DNA of 38,015 bases from Acidobacteriota bacterium (GTDB lineage Bacteria; Acidobacteriota; Thermoanaerobaculia; Multivoradales; JAGPDF01): positions 1 through 38,015 of the forward strand of contig JACTMI010000011.1 of NCBI GenBank assembly GCA_014584695.1, in the 5' to 3' direction. Positions 12,780 to 20,891 of the stretch are shown here, in pieces; the first letter of the stretch is position 1; each line of letters begins with the position of its first letter. The notes beneath the pieces were generated by a model. The model searched no databases, was not told the origin of the DNA, and saw only the letters and a program-made list of their open reading frames with translations. Both the position numbers and the translations under genes were made by a program.

Positions 12780-15061
12780 GCGAGAGGTCGAAGAGCGAGC
12801 CCGTGACGAGCGGCGCCAACGGTCCGCTCGGCCTCGATCGGCGGGCCTTTCTCAAAGTCACCCTCACGGCCACCGGCGCGCTGCTCGTCAGCCGCTGCGC
12901 GCCGGCGCCGGCGCCCCTCGGAGACCCGATCGAGCTGGGGCTCTTCGTCCGCCTCGAGCCGGACGGGCGGGTCGTGATCGGCGCGCGCTCGCCGGAGATC
13001 GGCCAAGGGGTCAAGACGGCGCTGCCGATGCTGATCGCCGAGGAGCTCGACGTCGACTGGGAGCGGGTGACGGTCGAACAGCTGCCACTCGGTCTCGTCC
13101 CGACCTCCGAGCCGCCCGGAATGACCTGGAAATACGGGCCCCAGGGGGCTGGAGGGAGCACGAGCATTCCCGCCGCCTGGCGCGACCTGCGCCAGGCGGG
13201 CGCCGAGGCGCGCCGACGCCTGGTGCTCGCCGCCGCCGAGCAGTGGGGCGTGGAAGCGGCGTCGTTGGTGACCGAGTCGGGCAGCGTCGTCAGCGGCGAC
13301 GGCCGGCGCCTCGCTTACGCGGCGCTCGCCGCCGGCGCCGCGGCCCTGGGTCCCCCCGCGGAGCCGGCGCCGCTCAAGGAGCCGATGAGCTATCGCATCG
13401 TCGGCCGGCCGCAGCGCACGGTCGACGGCCGCGAGATCGTCACCGGCGCCGCCCGCTACGGCCTCGACGAGCGGCTGCCCGACTCGTGGGTCGCGGTGGT
13501 GGCGCGCTGCCCGACATTCGAGGGCGAGATCGTGCGTTTCGACGATCGCAGGGCGCGTGCCGTCCCGGGCGTGCGCGACGTCGTCGTGCTTTCCGGCCCG
13601 AAGCCGGGCGAGCCGATCACCGCGAACCTCGCCCCGGGCGTGGCGGTGCTCGCCGACGACACCTGGTCGGCGCTCGAGGGGCGCGCCGCGCTCGAGATCG
13701 AGTGGACGGCGGGTCCCTGGGCTGCGGAGAGCAGCACCAGCCTCGACGCCCAGTGCGAGGGCCTGCTCGCCGGTCCGATGCGGCGAGTCCACTCCGAAGG
13801 AGACTTCGACCGCGCGCGCGCCGCCGCCCGCCAGGTCGTCGAAGGACGCTACCGGGTCCCCTTCGTCTCCCACGCGCCGCTCGAGATCCAGAACGCCTGC
13901 GCGCACGTCGAGGCGGACCGGGTGACGATCGTCGCGCCGATGCAGCAACCAGCCGGCGCCTCGCGCGTCGCGCACGCGCTCACCGGCGTCGACCGCCAGC
14001 GCATCGAAGTGCGGATGACGCGAGTCGGCGGCGGCTTCGGCCGGCGTCTGACCAACGACTTCGTCGCCGAGGCGGTGCTGCTGTCGAAGGCCGTGGGCCG
14101 CCCGGTTCAGGTGGTCTGGACGCGCGAGGACGACCTGCGGCACGACTGGTTCCGGCCTTTCGGACACCACCACCTGATCGCCGCTCTCGACCGCGACGGG
14201 GCGGTCACCGGCTGGGCGCATCGGCTGGCGAGCACCTCGAAGTACCACCGTCGCCCCGGCGTGCCGGCCGAGGAGATGTGGACTCCGGAGCTCTGCCCGG
14301 ACGACTTTCCGTCGAAGCTGGTGCCGAGCTACGCCCTGGAATGGGCGGCGGTCGAGTCGGGCATGGTGCGTGGCTCGTGGCGAGCGCCCGCCCATACCGC
14401 CAACGCCTTCGCCGTGCAGTGCTTCCTCGACGAGGTCGCGCACGCGAGCGGGCGCGACCCGCTGGCGTTGCGGCGCGAGCTGCTGGGACCGCCGCGCGAG
14501 CTCGACTACGCCCAGCACGGCGGACCGAAGTTCCACACCGGTCGCCTCGCCGGTGTGCTCGAGGCGGCGGCGGAGCGGATCGGCTGGGGGCGGACGCCAC
14601 CGCCGGGGCACGGCCTCGGCCTGGCGGCGCACTTCACTTTCGGCGGCTACTGCGCTCACGCTCTCGAGGTGGCGGTCGACGGCGACGGGCAGTGGCGGAT
14701 CGTCCGCTGCGTTTGCGCGCTCGACGTCGGACGACCGATCAACCCGCTGGGGGTCGAGGCCCAAGCGATCGGCGGCACGATCGACGGCCTGTCGACGGCG
14801 CGCTCGCTCGAGATTCGAGTCGCGGGCGGACGCGTGGTCAACCGCAACTTCTCCGACTATCCCCTGCTCGCCATGCGAGACGCACCCGACATCGAGGTGA
14901 TCGTGGTGCCGAGCGAAGCCGCGCCGGCGGGCGCGGGCGAAATGGCGATTCCGACCCTCGCGCCGGCGCTCGCCAACGCCCTCTTCGCCGCCAGCGGCGT
15001 CCGCCTGCGCTCCCTGCCGATCGGGGACCAGCTGCGCGCGGCGCTGGCCGCGCGCGCCTGA
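12776..15061 (+). CDS. Molybdopterin-binding large subunit, IorB-type, Tat-exported
   Basis: The 761-residue protein belongs to the xanthine dehydrogenase family molybdenum subunits, closest in layout to isoquinoline 1-oxidoreductase beta. A twin-arginine signal L-D-R-R-A-F-L-K is followed by a hydrophobic stretch ending V-S-R-C-A. The Mo-cofactor motifs G-G-G-F-G-R-R and R-G-S-W-R-A-P are visible. Near the C-terminus [14 protein letters not shown] has the catalytic Glu. Such enzymes hydroxylate N-heterocycles or oxidise aldehydes in the periplasm. The small subunit lacks a signal, so it would travel with this one (inference from known Tat complexes). An XdhC-like chaperone is not in the window. 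Confidence 0.9.
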   Translation: MSERSKSEPVTSGANGPLGLDRRAFLKVTLTATGALLVSRCAPAPAPLGDPIELGLFVRLEPDGRVVIGARSPEIGQGVKTALPMLIAEELDVDWERVTVEQLPLGLVPTSEPPGMTWKYGPQGAGGSTSIPAAWRDLRQAGAEARRRLVLAAAEQWGVEAASLVTESGSVVSGDGRRLAYAALAAGAAALGPPAEPAPLKEPMSYRIVGRPQRTVDGREIVTGAARYGLDERLPDSWVAVVARCPTFEGEIVRFDDRRARAVPGVRDVVVLSGPKPGEPITANLAPGVAVLADDTWSALEGRAALEIEWTAGPWAAESSTSLDAQCEGLLAGPMRRVHSEGDFDRARAAARQVVEGRYRVPFVSHAPLEIQNACAHVEADRVTIVAPMQQPAGASRVAHALTGVDRQRIEVRMTRVGGGFGRRLTNDFVAEAVLLSKAVGRPVQVVWTREDDLRHDWFRPFGHHHLIAALDRDGAVTGWAHRLASTSKYHRRPGVPAEEMWTPELCPDDFPSKLVPSYALEWAAVESGMVRGSWRAPAHTANAFAVQCFLDEVAHASGRDPLALRRELLGPPRELDYAQHGGPKFHTGRLAGVLEAAAERIGWGRTPPPGHGLGLAAHFTFGGYCAHALEVAVDGDGQWRIVRCVCALDVGRPINPLGVEAQAIGGTIDGLSTARSLEIRVAGGRVVNRNFSDYPLLAMRDAPDIEVIVVPSEAAPAGAGEMAIPTLAPALANALFAASGVRLRSLPIGDQLRAALAARA

Positions 15062-15071
15062 TCGCCCGGAA

Positions 15072-15090
15072 CTCCGCCCCCGGCGCGGAG
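15072..15090. terminator. Hairpin between convergent genes
   Basis: CTCCGC and GCGGAG are separated by a 7-nt loop, in the 36-nt gap between the molybdenum subunit stop and the asnA stop. There is no T-run, so it is only terminator-like. Confidence 0.3.
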
Positions 15091-15097
15091 ACCGCGC

Positions 15098-16258
15098 TCA
15101 GCAGTCGAGCACGTGGATGTTGCGCGCGGCGCACATCTGCTTGAGCACCCGCGGCCAGACGGTGACCGAGACCTCGCCCAGATGGGCCTTGCGCAGCAGG
15201 TACATGAGCGTGCGCGACTGGCCGATGCCGCCGCCGATCGACAGCGGCAGCGTGCCGTCGACGATCCCCTGGTGGTACGGGAACTTCAGGAAGTCGGTCT
15301 GGCCGGTCAGCTGGAGCTGGCGCACCAGCGTGTCGGCGTCGACGCGGATCCCCATCGAGGAGAGCTCGTGCCGGCGCCGGGTCACCGGGTTCCAGACCAG
15401 GATGTCGCCGTTCAGGCCGTGCATCGGGCGGCCGTCCTTCGACACCGTCTCGGTCACCCAGTCGTCGTAGTCGGCGGCGCGCATCTCGTGCGGGTAGCCG
15501 TCGGCGAGCGTCCAGCCGATGCCGTAGATGAAGATCGCCGGGTACTCCTGGAGGATCGCGGTCTCGCGCTGCTTGCGCGGCAGATCGGGGTAGCGCTCGA
15601 GGATCTCCTCGGCGTGCAGGAACTCGAGCTTCTCGGGCAGCGCCGGGAAGCGGGACTTGCCCAGCACCGGGAAGAGGTCGCGCGCCACCTGGTCGGCCTC
15701 GCGGATCACCTTCCAGATCCGCTCGACGGTGTCGGTAAGGTAGGCGAGATTGCGGTCGGCGCGGGTGATCGTCTTCTCCCAGTCCCACTGGTCGACGTAG
15801 GCCGAGTGGTCGTGGTCGAGGAAGTAGTCCTTGCGCACCGCGCGCATGTCGGTGACCAGTCCCTCGCCGGGCGCCAGGTCGAACATCTTGAGAGCCACCC
15901 GCTTCCACTTCGTGGCGGCCTGCACCACCTGGGCGTCGACCGGGTTCTTGCCGTGGTCGTTGACGATGCGGAAGCAGATCGGCCCGCGCGAGCCGTCGCG
16001 GTCGAGGTAGTCGTTGACGCCACTCTCGGCGTCGACGATGAGCGGCACTTCGACCCGCATCAGGTCGAGCTCGCGGCAGAGGCCGTCTTCGATCGCCCGC
16101 TTGACCGCGGTGATCGCGCGCTGGGTCTCCTTCGGGGTGAGCAGGGGGTCGTAGCCGGTCGGCAGGATCTTCTCGAGCTCTTCGTAGTTGCCGATGCCGG
16201 GGCCGGCGAGGTCGGCCTTCTTGTCGAGGCTGGGGGGCGGCGAGAGCAGCGTGGTCAT
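15098..16258 (-). CDS. asnA: Aspartate-ammonia ligase (asparagine synthetase A)
   Basis: The 386-residue enzyme makes asparagine from aspartate, ammonia and ATP. It belongs to the class II aminoacyl-tRNA-synthetase-like fold. Family signatures are plain: A-T-K-W-K-R, P-G-E-G-L-V-T-D-M, V-D-Q-W-D-W-E-K, Y-D-D-W, L-N-G-D-I-L-V-W-N-P-V, L-S-S-M-G-I-R-V-D and G-G-G-I-G-Q-S-R. E. coli AsnA is about 330 residues; this one has about 40 extra residues at the N-terminus (including P-P-P-S-L-D-K-K-A-D-L and G-N-Y-E-E-L-E). GGAG lies about 9 nt before the ATG. A perfect 7-bp inverted repeat is in the leader, 41-58 nt upstream. The gene converges with the molybdenum hydroxylase operon. Confidence 0.95.
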   Translation of the reverse strand: MTTLLSPPPSLDKKADLAGPGIGNYEELEKILPTGYDPLLTPKETQRAITAVKRAIEDGLCRELDLMRVEVPLIVDAESGVNDYLDRDGSRGPICFRIVNDHGKNPVDAQVVQAATKWKRVALKMFDLAPGEGLVTDMRAVRKDYFLDHDHSAYVDQWDWEKTITRADRNLAYLTDTVERIWKVIREADQVARDLFPVLGKSRFPALPEKLEFLHAEEILERYPDLPRKQRETAILQEYPAIFIYGIGWTLADGYPHEMRAADYDDWVTETVSKDGRPMHGLNGDILVWNPVTRRRHELSSMGIRVDADTLVRQLQLTGQTDFLKFPYHQGIVDGTLPLSIGGGIGQSRTLMYLLRKAHLGEVSVTVWPRVLKQMCAARNIHVLDC

Positions 16259-16298
16259 GGTGCGGGCTCCAGGTGGGAAGGCGGATCAAAGAACGTCC

Positions 16299-16316
16299 GC
16301 GGACCGGTCGGTCCGC
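16299..16316. repeat. Perfect inverted repeat in asnA leader
   Basis: GCGGACC and GGTCCGC are separated by GGTC, the whole unit reading GCGGACCGGTCGGTCCGC. It lies 41-58 nt upstream of the asnA start, so it may be an operator or RNA hairpin in the asnA leader. No regulator is identified. Confidence 0.5.
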
Positions 16317-16383
16317 GCGGCGGGTCGTCGCAGTCACCCGCCATTACGCGCCGGTGCCGCGCCGGCCGCACGCTCTTTCCGGG

Positions 16384-16418
16384 TGGCGCCGCCCCGCCCG
16401 CGGGGGCGGGAGGCGCCA
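16384..16418. repeat. Long hairpin upstream of the DHOD-like gene
   Basis: A 15-bp stem with a single G/A mismatch (TGGCGCC-G-CCCCGCCC on the left arm and its mirror on the right) closes a 3-nt loop, in the 205-nt divergent region between asnA and the DHOD-like gene. This spacer otherwise holds the smaller asnA inverted repeat and a TAGGCT box at 16437-16442. The hairpin's role is unknown. Confidence 0.6.
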
Positions 16419-16463
16419 GCGGCGGCGCCGAGGCGATAGGCTCGACCGGCGAGAGTGCCGGCG

Positions 16464-17408
16464 ATGGATCTGACCACCTCCTACCTCGGTCTCGAGCTGG
16501 CCCACCCGGTGCTGCCCGGGGCTTCGCCGCTCGCCGACAGCGTGGACGGCGTGCGCCGGCTCGAGGACGCCGGGGCGCCGGCGATCGTGCTGCGCTCGCT
16601 GTTCGAGGAGCAGTTCGACCCGGTCGCGGCCATGTCGCCGGAGCTCGGGCCGCTCGACTTTCCGTTCGACCCCGAGGGCTACCTGGAGCACGTGCGCAAG
16701 GTGCGCGCGGCGGTCGCGGTGCCGGTCTTCGCCTCGCTCAACGGCAGCACGCCGGGGGGCTGGCTGTCCTGGGCGCGGCGGCTCGAGGAGGCGGGAGCCG
16801 ACGCGGTCGAGCTCAACCTCTATCACCTCGGGGCCGACCCGACCGAGGCCGGACCGCGGCTCGAATCCGAGACGCTGGCCATGGTCCAGGCGGTGAGCGA
16901 AGCGCTGCTCGTGCCGCTGGTGGTCAAGCTTTCGCCGTTCTACACCTCGCTCGCCCACTTCGCGGCGGCGCTCGACGAGGCCGGCGCCGAAGGCCTGGTG
17001 CTGTTCAACCGCTTCGCGCAGGCCGACATCGCGATGGACCAGCTCGAGCTGCTGCCGACCACGACCCTCTCGGACCGCTCGGAGCTGCTGCTGCGGCTCC
17101 ACTGGCTGGCCATCCTGGCGGGCAGGACGCGGGCTTCGCTCGCCTGCTCGGGCGGCGTCCAGGAGCCGCTCGACGTGGTCAAGGCGCTTGCTTGCGGCGC
17201 CGACGTGGTCCAGGTGGTCTCCGAGCTGCTCCGGCACGGGCCGCGCCGGCTGGGGGCGCTGCGCGACGGGCTCTCCTACTGGCTCGAGGAGCGCGAGTAC
17301 GACGCGCTCTCCGATCTGCGGGGCTCGATGAGCCTCGCCCGCCAGGACGATCCCGAGCGCGTCGAACGCCTGCAGTACCTGCGGATTCTCGGGCAGTGGC
17401 GGCGGTAG
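16464..17408 (+). CDS. Dihydroorotate dehydrogenase-like protein
   Basis: The 314-residue TIM-barrel protein is related to PyrD. It starts M-D-L-T-T-S-Y-L-G-L-E-L-A-H-P-V and contains V-E-L-N-L-Y-H in the position of the DHOD N-strand, V-V-K-L-S-P-F (the FMN-binding lysine region), L-V-L-F-N-R-F and C-S-G-G-V at the FMN phosphate end. It belongs to the branch of dihydroorotate dehydrogenase-like proteins that lack pyrimidine neighbours, so its substrate is unknown. The ATG at 16464 is chosen over a GTG at 16455. The start follows a long stem-loop and a TAGGCT box. Confidence 0.8.
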   Translation: MDLTTSYLGLELAHPVLPGASPLADSVDGVRRLEDAGAPAIVLRSLFEEQFDPVAAMSPELGPLDFPFDPEGYLEHVRKVRAAVAVPVFASLNGSTPGGWLSWARRLEEAGADAVELNLYHLGADPTEAGPRLESETLAMVQAVSEALLVPLVVKLSPFYTSLAHFAAALDEAGAEGLVLFNRFAQADIAMDQLELLPTTTLSDRSELLLRLHWLAILAGRTRASLACSGGVQEPLDVVKALACGADVVQVVSELLRHGPRRLGALRDGLSYWLEEREYDALSDLRGSMSLARQDDPERVERLQYLRILGQWRR

Positions 17409-17538
17409 GCCGCCGGTCGGTCGGCGCGGTTCTCGGTCCGCGCACCGAGCGGCCGAGCGGAGGGAGGTGCTAGGCTCAGGGGGCCGCCGGGCAGGCTCGC
17501 GCGAGCCCGGCGCGACGAATCGCAGTTGGAGGGAGCCC

Positions 17539-18075
17539 ATGCCGCATCGTTTTCCGCAGGAGGCCGTGCTCCGCGACGGCCGACGCGTGATGTTGCGCCC
17601 ATTCGCCCGCAAGGACGTCGGCGCGCTCTACGAGTTCTTCCAGCGTCTGCCGGAAGAGACCCGGCGCTTCGCCTGGGACCGCCTCGACGACCGCAAGGTG
17701 GTGGAGCGCTGGGGGCGCGAGCTCGACTACGCGCAGGTCTTTCCGATGCTGGCCATGGACGGCGGCCGGATCGTCGCCGACGCCACGCTCCACCGGCGCG
17801 ACCGCGGCCCGCTGCGGCGCACCGGGCGGATCAAGTGGACGATCGACCCCGAGTACCGGGGCGTCGGGCTGGGCGCGCTGCTGGTCAACCACTTCATCGA
17901 CGCCGCCCGCGCGAACGGGCTGCGCCACCTGAACTGCATGCTGATCTCGGACCTCGAAGCCGACGCGATCCACGTGCTCGAGACGCTCGGGTTCCAGAAG
18001 CACCGGCTGCCCGGCTACGGCGTCGATCCGGACGGCAATCCGCACGACATGACCTACCTGACGCTCGCGCTCTAG
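17539..18075 (+). CDS. GNAT-family N-acetyltransferase
   Basis: The 178-residue protein has L-R-P-F-A-R-K-D at the N-terminus and the acetyl-CoA motif I-D-P-E-Y-R-G-V-G-L-G-A-L-L, followed by L-G-F-Q-K-H near the C-terminus. This resembles the acetyltransferase module found alone or in Pat-like protein acetyltransferases, but the substrate is unknown. ATG 17539 has GGAGGG 6 nt upstream. Its TAG stop at 18073-18075 is followed in the same frame, without a normal start codon, by the hydrophobic N-terminus of the MltA gene, which raises the possibility of readthrough. Confidence 0.8.
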   Translation: MPHRFPQEAVLRDGRRVMLRPFARKDVGALYEFFQRLPEETRRFAWDRLDDRKVVERWGRELDYAQVFPMLAMDGGRIVADATLHRRDRGPLRRTGRIKWTIDPEYRGVGLGALLVNHFIDAARANGLRHLNCMLISDLEADAIHVLETLGFQKHRLPGYGVDPDGNPHDMTYLTLAL

Positions 18076-18231
18076 GAGACGCGGGCGATCGATCGACGGG
18101 CGGCAGGGCGAGCGCCGAGACGGGACCAGGCGCGCGCCTGGCGCGCCGCGGCGTTCGGCTTCGCGCTGCTCTCCGTCGCGCTCGCGCTGCTCGCCGCCTG
18201 GGCCCTGCGGAGCGGCTTCGGCGTCGAGCCG

Positions 18232-19410
18232 GTGCCGGTGCGGGGCGCCGAGCGGCGCGCGCCAGCGCCGGAGTTGGCGGCGCGACTCGACTTCGCGCCG
18301 GCGAGCTTCGAGGAGCTGCCGGGCTGGCGCGCCGAGCGCCACGCCGAGGCCATCCCGGTCCTGCTCGCCTCGTGCGGCCGGCTGACGGCGGGCGTCGCGG
18401 GGAGCCCCCTGCGGGCGGCGCTCGCGGCCGCGCCGGAGGTGTCGCGGCGCCTCTGCGCCGCCGCGCGAGCGCTGCCCGCCGGGGACGCGGAGGCGGCGCG
18501 CGCGTGGCTCGAGCGGGAACTCGTCCCCTGGGCGGCCTCGAACCGCGGCGTGCGCCAGGGCCTGCTCACCGGCTACTACGAGCCGGAGCTGGCCGCCCGG
18601 CGCCGGCGCGGCGGCCGCTTCGTCCATCCGCTCTACCGTGACCCCGGCGACCGCGTGGTGGTCGACCTGGGCGAGTTCAAGCAGGATCTCGCCGGCCGGA
18701 GGATCACCGGGCTGGTGCGCGGCGGTCGCTTCCGGCCCTACTTCGACCGCGCCGAGATCGAAGGCGGCGCGCTCGGCGGCCGGCGGCTGGAGCTCGCCTG
18801 GGTCGAGGACCCGGTGGCGCTGTTCTTCCTCCAGATCCAGGGCTCGGGGCGGCTCCGTTTCGAGGATGGCTCGCTGCTGCGGGTCGGCTACGCGGCGCAG
18901 AACGGCCACGACTACCTTGCCATCGGCCGCGTTCTGATCGAACGCGGCGAGCTCGCCCGGGAGGAGGTCTCGCTGCAGACCATCCGCGCCTGGCTGCGCG
19001 CCCGCCCGGCGGAGGCCGCGGAGGTGATGAACGCCAATCGCTCCTACGTCTTCTTCCGCGTCCTCGCGGGCGGCGCGCCCGAGGGCGCGGCCGGCGTCGA
19101 GCTGACCGCCGGCCGGTCGCTGGCGGTCGATCCCTCGCACTGGGCCTACGGCCTGCCGCTCTGGCTCGAGACCGTGCTGCCCGAAGCGCCCGAGATCGGC
19201 CGCGCCGCCGCGCCGTTCGCGGCACTGGTCGTGGCGCAGGACACCGGCGGCGCCATCCGCGGTCCCGTGCGCGGCGACCTCTTCCTGGGGCCGGGCGAAG
19301 CGGCCGAGGCGATCGCCGGACGGATGAAGCAGCCGCTCACGCTCTGGCTGCTCTGGCCGCGCGCGCTCGGGGCGCCCCCCGGCGCCGCCGGCCATAGAAT
19401 GGCGCCATGA
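18232..19410 (+). CDS. mltA: MltA-family murein lytic transglycosylase
   Basis: The 392-residue protein has the MltA/3D layout: L-T-G-Y-Y-E-P-E-L, V-E-D-P-V-A-L-F-F-L-Q-I-Q-G-S-G, N-A-N-R-S-Y-V-F-F and the end A-Q-D-T-G-G-A-I-R-G with the catalytic Asp. Such enzymes cleave peptidoglycan to 1,6-anhydro-muropeptides at the outer membrane or periplasm. GTG 18232 is the first ordinary start, but the same frame reads upstream through a hydrophobic segment (A-F-G-F-A-L-L-S-V-A-L-A-L-L-A-A-W, ~18151-18201) that looks like the missing membrane anchor. Between the previous gene's TAG (18075) and 18232 there is no ATG, GTG or TTG. ATC 18088, 9 nt after TAGGAG, is a candidate non-canonical start. pepD overlaps the end by 4 nt. 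Confidence 0.85.
   Translation: MPVRGAERRAPAPELAARLDFAPASFEELPGWRAERHAEAIPVLLASCGRLTAGVAGSPLRAALAAAPEVSRRLCAAARALPAGDAEAARAWLERELVPWAASNRGVRQGLLTGYYEPELAARRRRGGRFVHPLYRDPGDRVVVDLGEFKQDLAGRRITGLVRGGRFRPYFDRAEIEGGALGGRRLELAWVEDPVALFFLQIQGSGRLRFEDGSLLRVGYAAQNGHDYLAIGRVLIERGELAREEVSLQTIRAWLRARPAEAAEVMNANRSYVFFRVLAGGAPEGAAGVELTAGRSLAVDPSHWAYGLPLWLETVLPEAPEIGRAAAPFAALVVAQDTGGAIRGPVRGDLFLGPGEAAEAIAGRMKQPLTLWLLWPRALGAPPGAAGHRMAP
19395..19400 (+). promoter_or_regulatory. -10-like element of pepD (TAGAAT) inside the 3' end of mltA
   Basis: TAGAAT lies 6 nt before the pepD ATG (19407) and within the last codons of mltA. This gives pepD an internal leaderless promoter in addition to possible read-through from mltA. 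Confidence 0.4.
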
Positions 19411-20864
19411 CCACCTTCGTCTCCGAGCTCGAGCCGCGCCCCCTGTGGGCGCACTTCGACCGCATCCTCGCGCTCCCCCGCCCTTCGAAGTCGGAAGAGC
19501 GGATGCGCGCTCACGTCCTCGATCTCGCCGCCCGCCGCGGCCTCGTCCATCGCACCGACAGCGCCGGTAACGTCGTCGTCGAGGTGCCGGCCACGCCCGG
19601 TCGCGAAGGGGCGGCTCCGGTCGTGCTGCAGGCCCACCTGGACATGGTCTGCGAGAAGGACTCCGGCGTCGCCTTCGACTTCGAGCGCGACGCGATCGTG
19701 CCGCGCCGCGAGGACGACTGGCTCTACGCCACCGGCACCACGCTCGGCTCGGACAACGGCATCGGCGTGGCGGCGATGCTGGCGGTGGCGGAGGCGGACG
19801 ACCTGGTCCACGGTCCGCTCGAGCTGCTGTTCACGATCGACGAGGAGACCGGTCTGACCGGGGCGAGCGACCTCGATCCGAAGATGCTGCGCGCGCGCCG
19901 CCTGATCAACCTCGACACCGAGGAGGAAGGGGCGCTCTACGTCGGCTGCGCCGGCGGCGCCGGCACCGACCTCGCGATCCCGCTCGACGCGATGTTCGGC
20001 GCCGACGGGCGCGAAACGGTCGAGGTGCGGGTCACCGGCCTCTCCGGCGGCCACTCCGGAGTCGACATCCACCTCCAGCGCGGCAACGCGATCTCGCTGC
20101 TCGCCCGCCTGTTGTGGGCGAATCTCGCCGAGTTCCAGTTCGAAGTGGCGAGCGTCGAGGGCGGCAACCTCCACAACGCCATCCCGCGCGAGGCGGCGGC
20201 GAAAGTGCGGGTCGCGCGCGACGACCGGGAGCGCTTCGCGGCGGCGATCGCGGCGGAGGCGGCGCGGATCCGGACCGAGCTCGCCGGCATCGACGACGGC
20301 TTCGTCGCCGCGGTCGGCCCGGCCGAGGTCGGCGCCGAGGTGTGGGCCGACGAGACCACCGCGCGGGTGCTGGCGCTGCTCACGGCGCTGCCGCACGGGG
20401 TGCTGGCGATGAGTCACGACATCCCGGGGCTGGTCGAGACCTCGACCAACCTGTCGAAGGTGCGCACCGAGGGGGCGACGCTGCGGATCCACCAGAGCAA
20501 CCGCAGCTCGGTCGGCTCGGCGCTGCGGGCGACGCAGCGCCGGATCGCCGCCTTCGCCGAGCTGGCCCGCGGCACCGCGACCCAGAGCGAGGGCTATCCG
20601 GGCTGGCAGCCCGATCTCTCCTCGGAGCTGCTGGCGCTGATGCAGCGGGTCCACGGCCGGGTGCTGGGCGCCGAGCCGGCGGTCAAGGCGATCCACGCCG
20701 GCCTCGAGTGCGGTCTGATCGGCGAGAAGTTCCGCGGCATGGACATGATCTCGTTCGGCCCCCAGATCGAATTCCCCCACTCGCCGGGCGAGCGGGTGCG
20801 GATCTCGTCGGTCGGCCGGTTCTGGCACCTGCTCGCCGCGGCGCTCGACGAGCTGTCGAAGTAG
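19407..20864 (+). CDS. pepD: Aminoacyl-histidine dipeptidase PepD (M20C)
   Basis: The 485-residue protein is the full-length PepD type. Metal ligands are visible: Q-A-H-L-D-M-V (His and Asp), T-L-G-S-D-N-G-I-G (Asp bridging), D-E-E-T-G-L-T-G (catalytic Glu pair) and G-G-H-S-G-V-D-I near the dimerisation lid. It hydrolyses dipeptides such as beta-alanyl-histidine and other X-His peptides in the cytoplasm. It overlaps mltA by 4 nt (ATGA) and is followed by the amidase 27 nt downstream. No signal peptide is present. Confidence 0.92.
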   Translation: MTTFVSELEPRPLWAHFDRILALPRPSKSEERMRAHVLDLAARRGLVHRTDSAGNVVVEVPATPGREGAAPVVLQAHLDMVCEKDSGVAFDFERDAIVPRREDDWLYATGTTLGSDNGIGVAAMLAVAEADDLVHGPLELLFTIDEETGLTGASDLDPKMLRARRLINLDTEEEGALYVGCAGGAGTDLAIPLDAMFGADGRETVEVRVTGLSGGHSGVDIHLQRGNAISLLARLLWANLAEFQFEVASVEGGNLHNAIPREAAAKVRVARDDRERFAAAIAAEAARIRTELAGIDDGFVAAVGPAEVGAEVWADETTARVLALLTALPHGVLAMSHDIPGLVETSTNLSKVRTEGATLRIHQSNRSSVGSALRATQRRIAAFAELARGTATQSEGYPGWQPDLSSELLALMQRVHGRVLGAEPAVKAIHAGLECGLIGEKFRGMDMISFGPQIEFPHSPGERVRISSVGRFWHLLAAALDELSK

Positions 20865-20891
20865 GGCGAGAGTCGCGCGGAGGCGAGGAGC

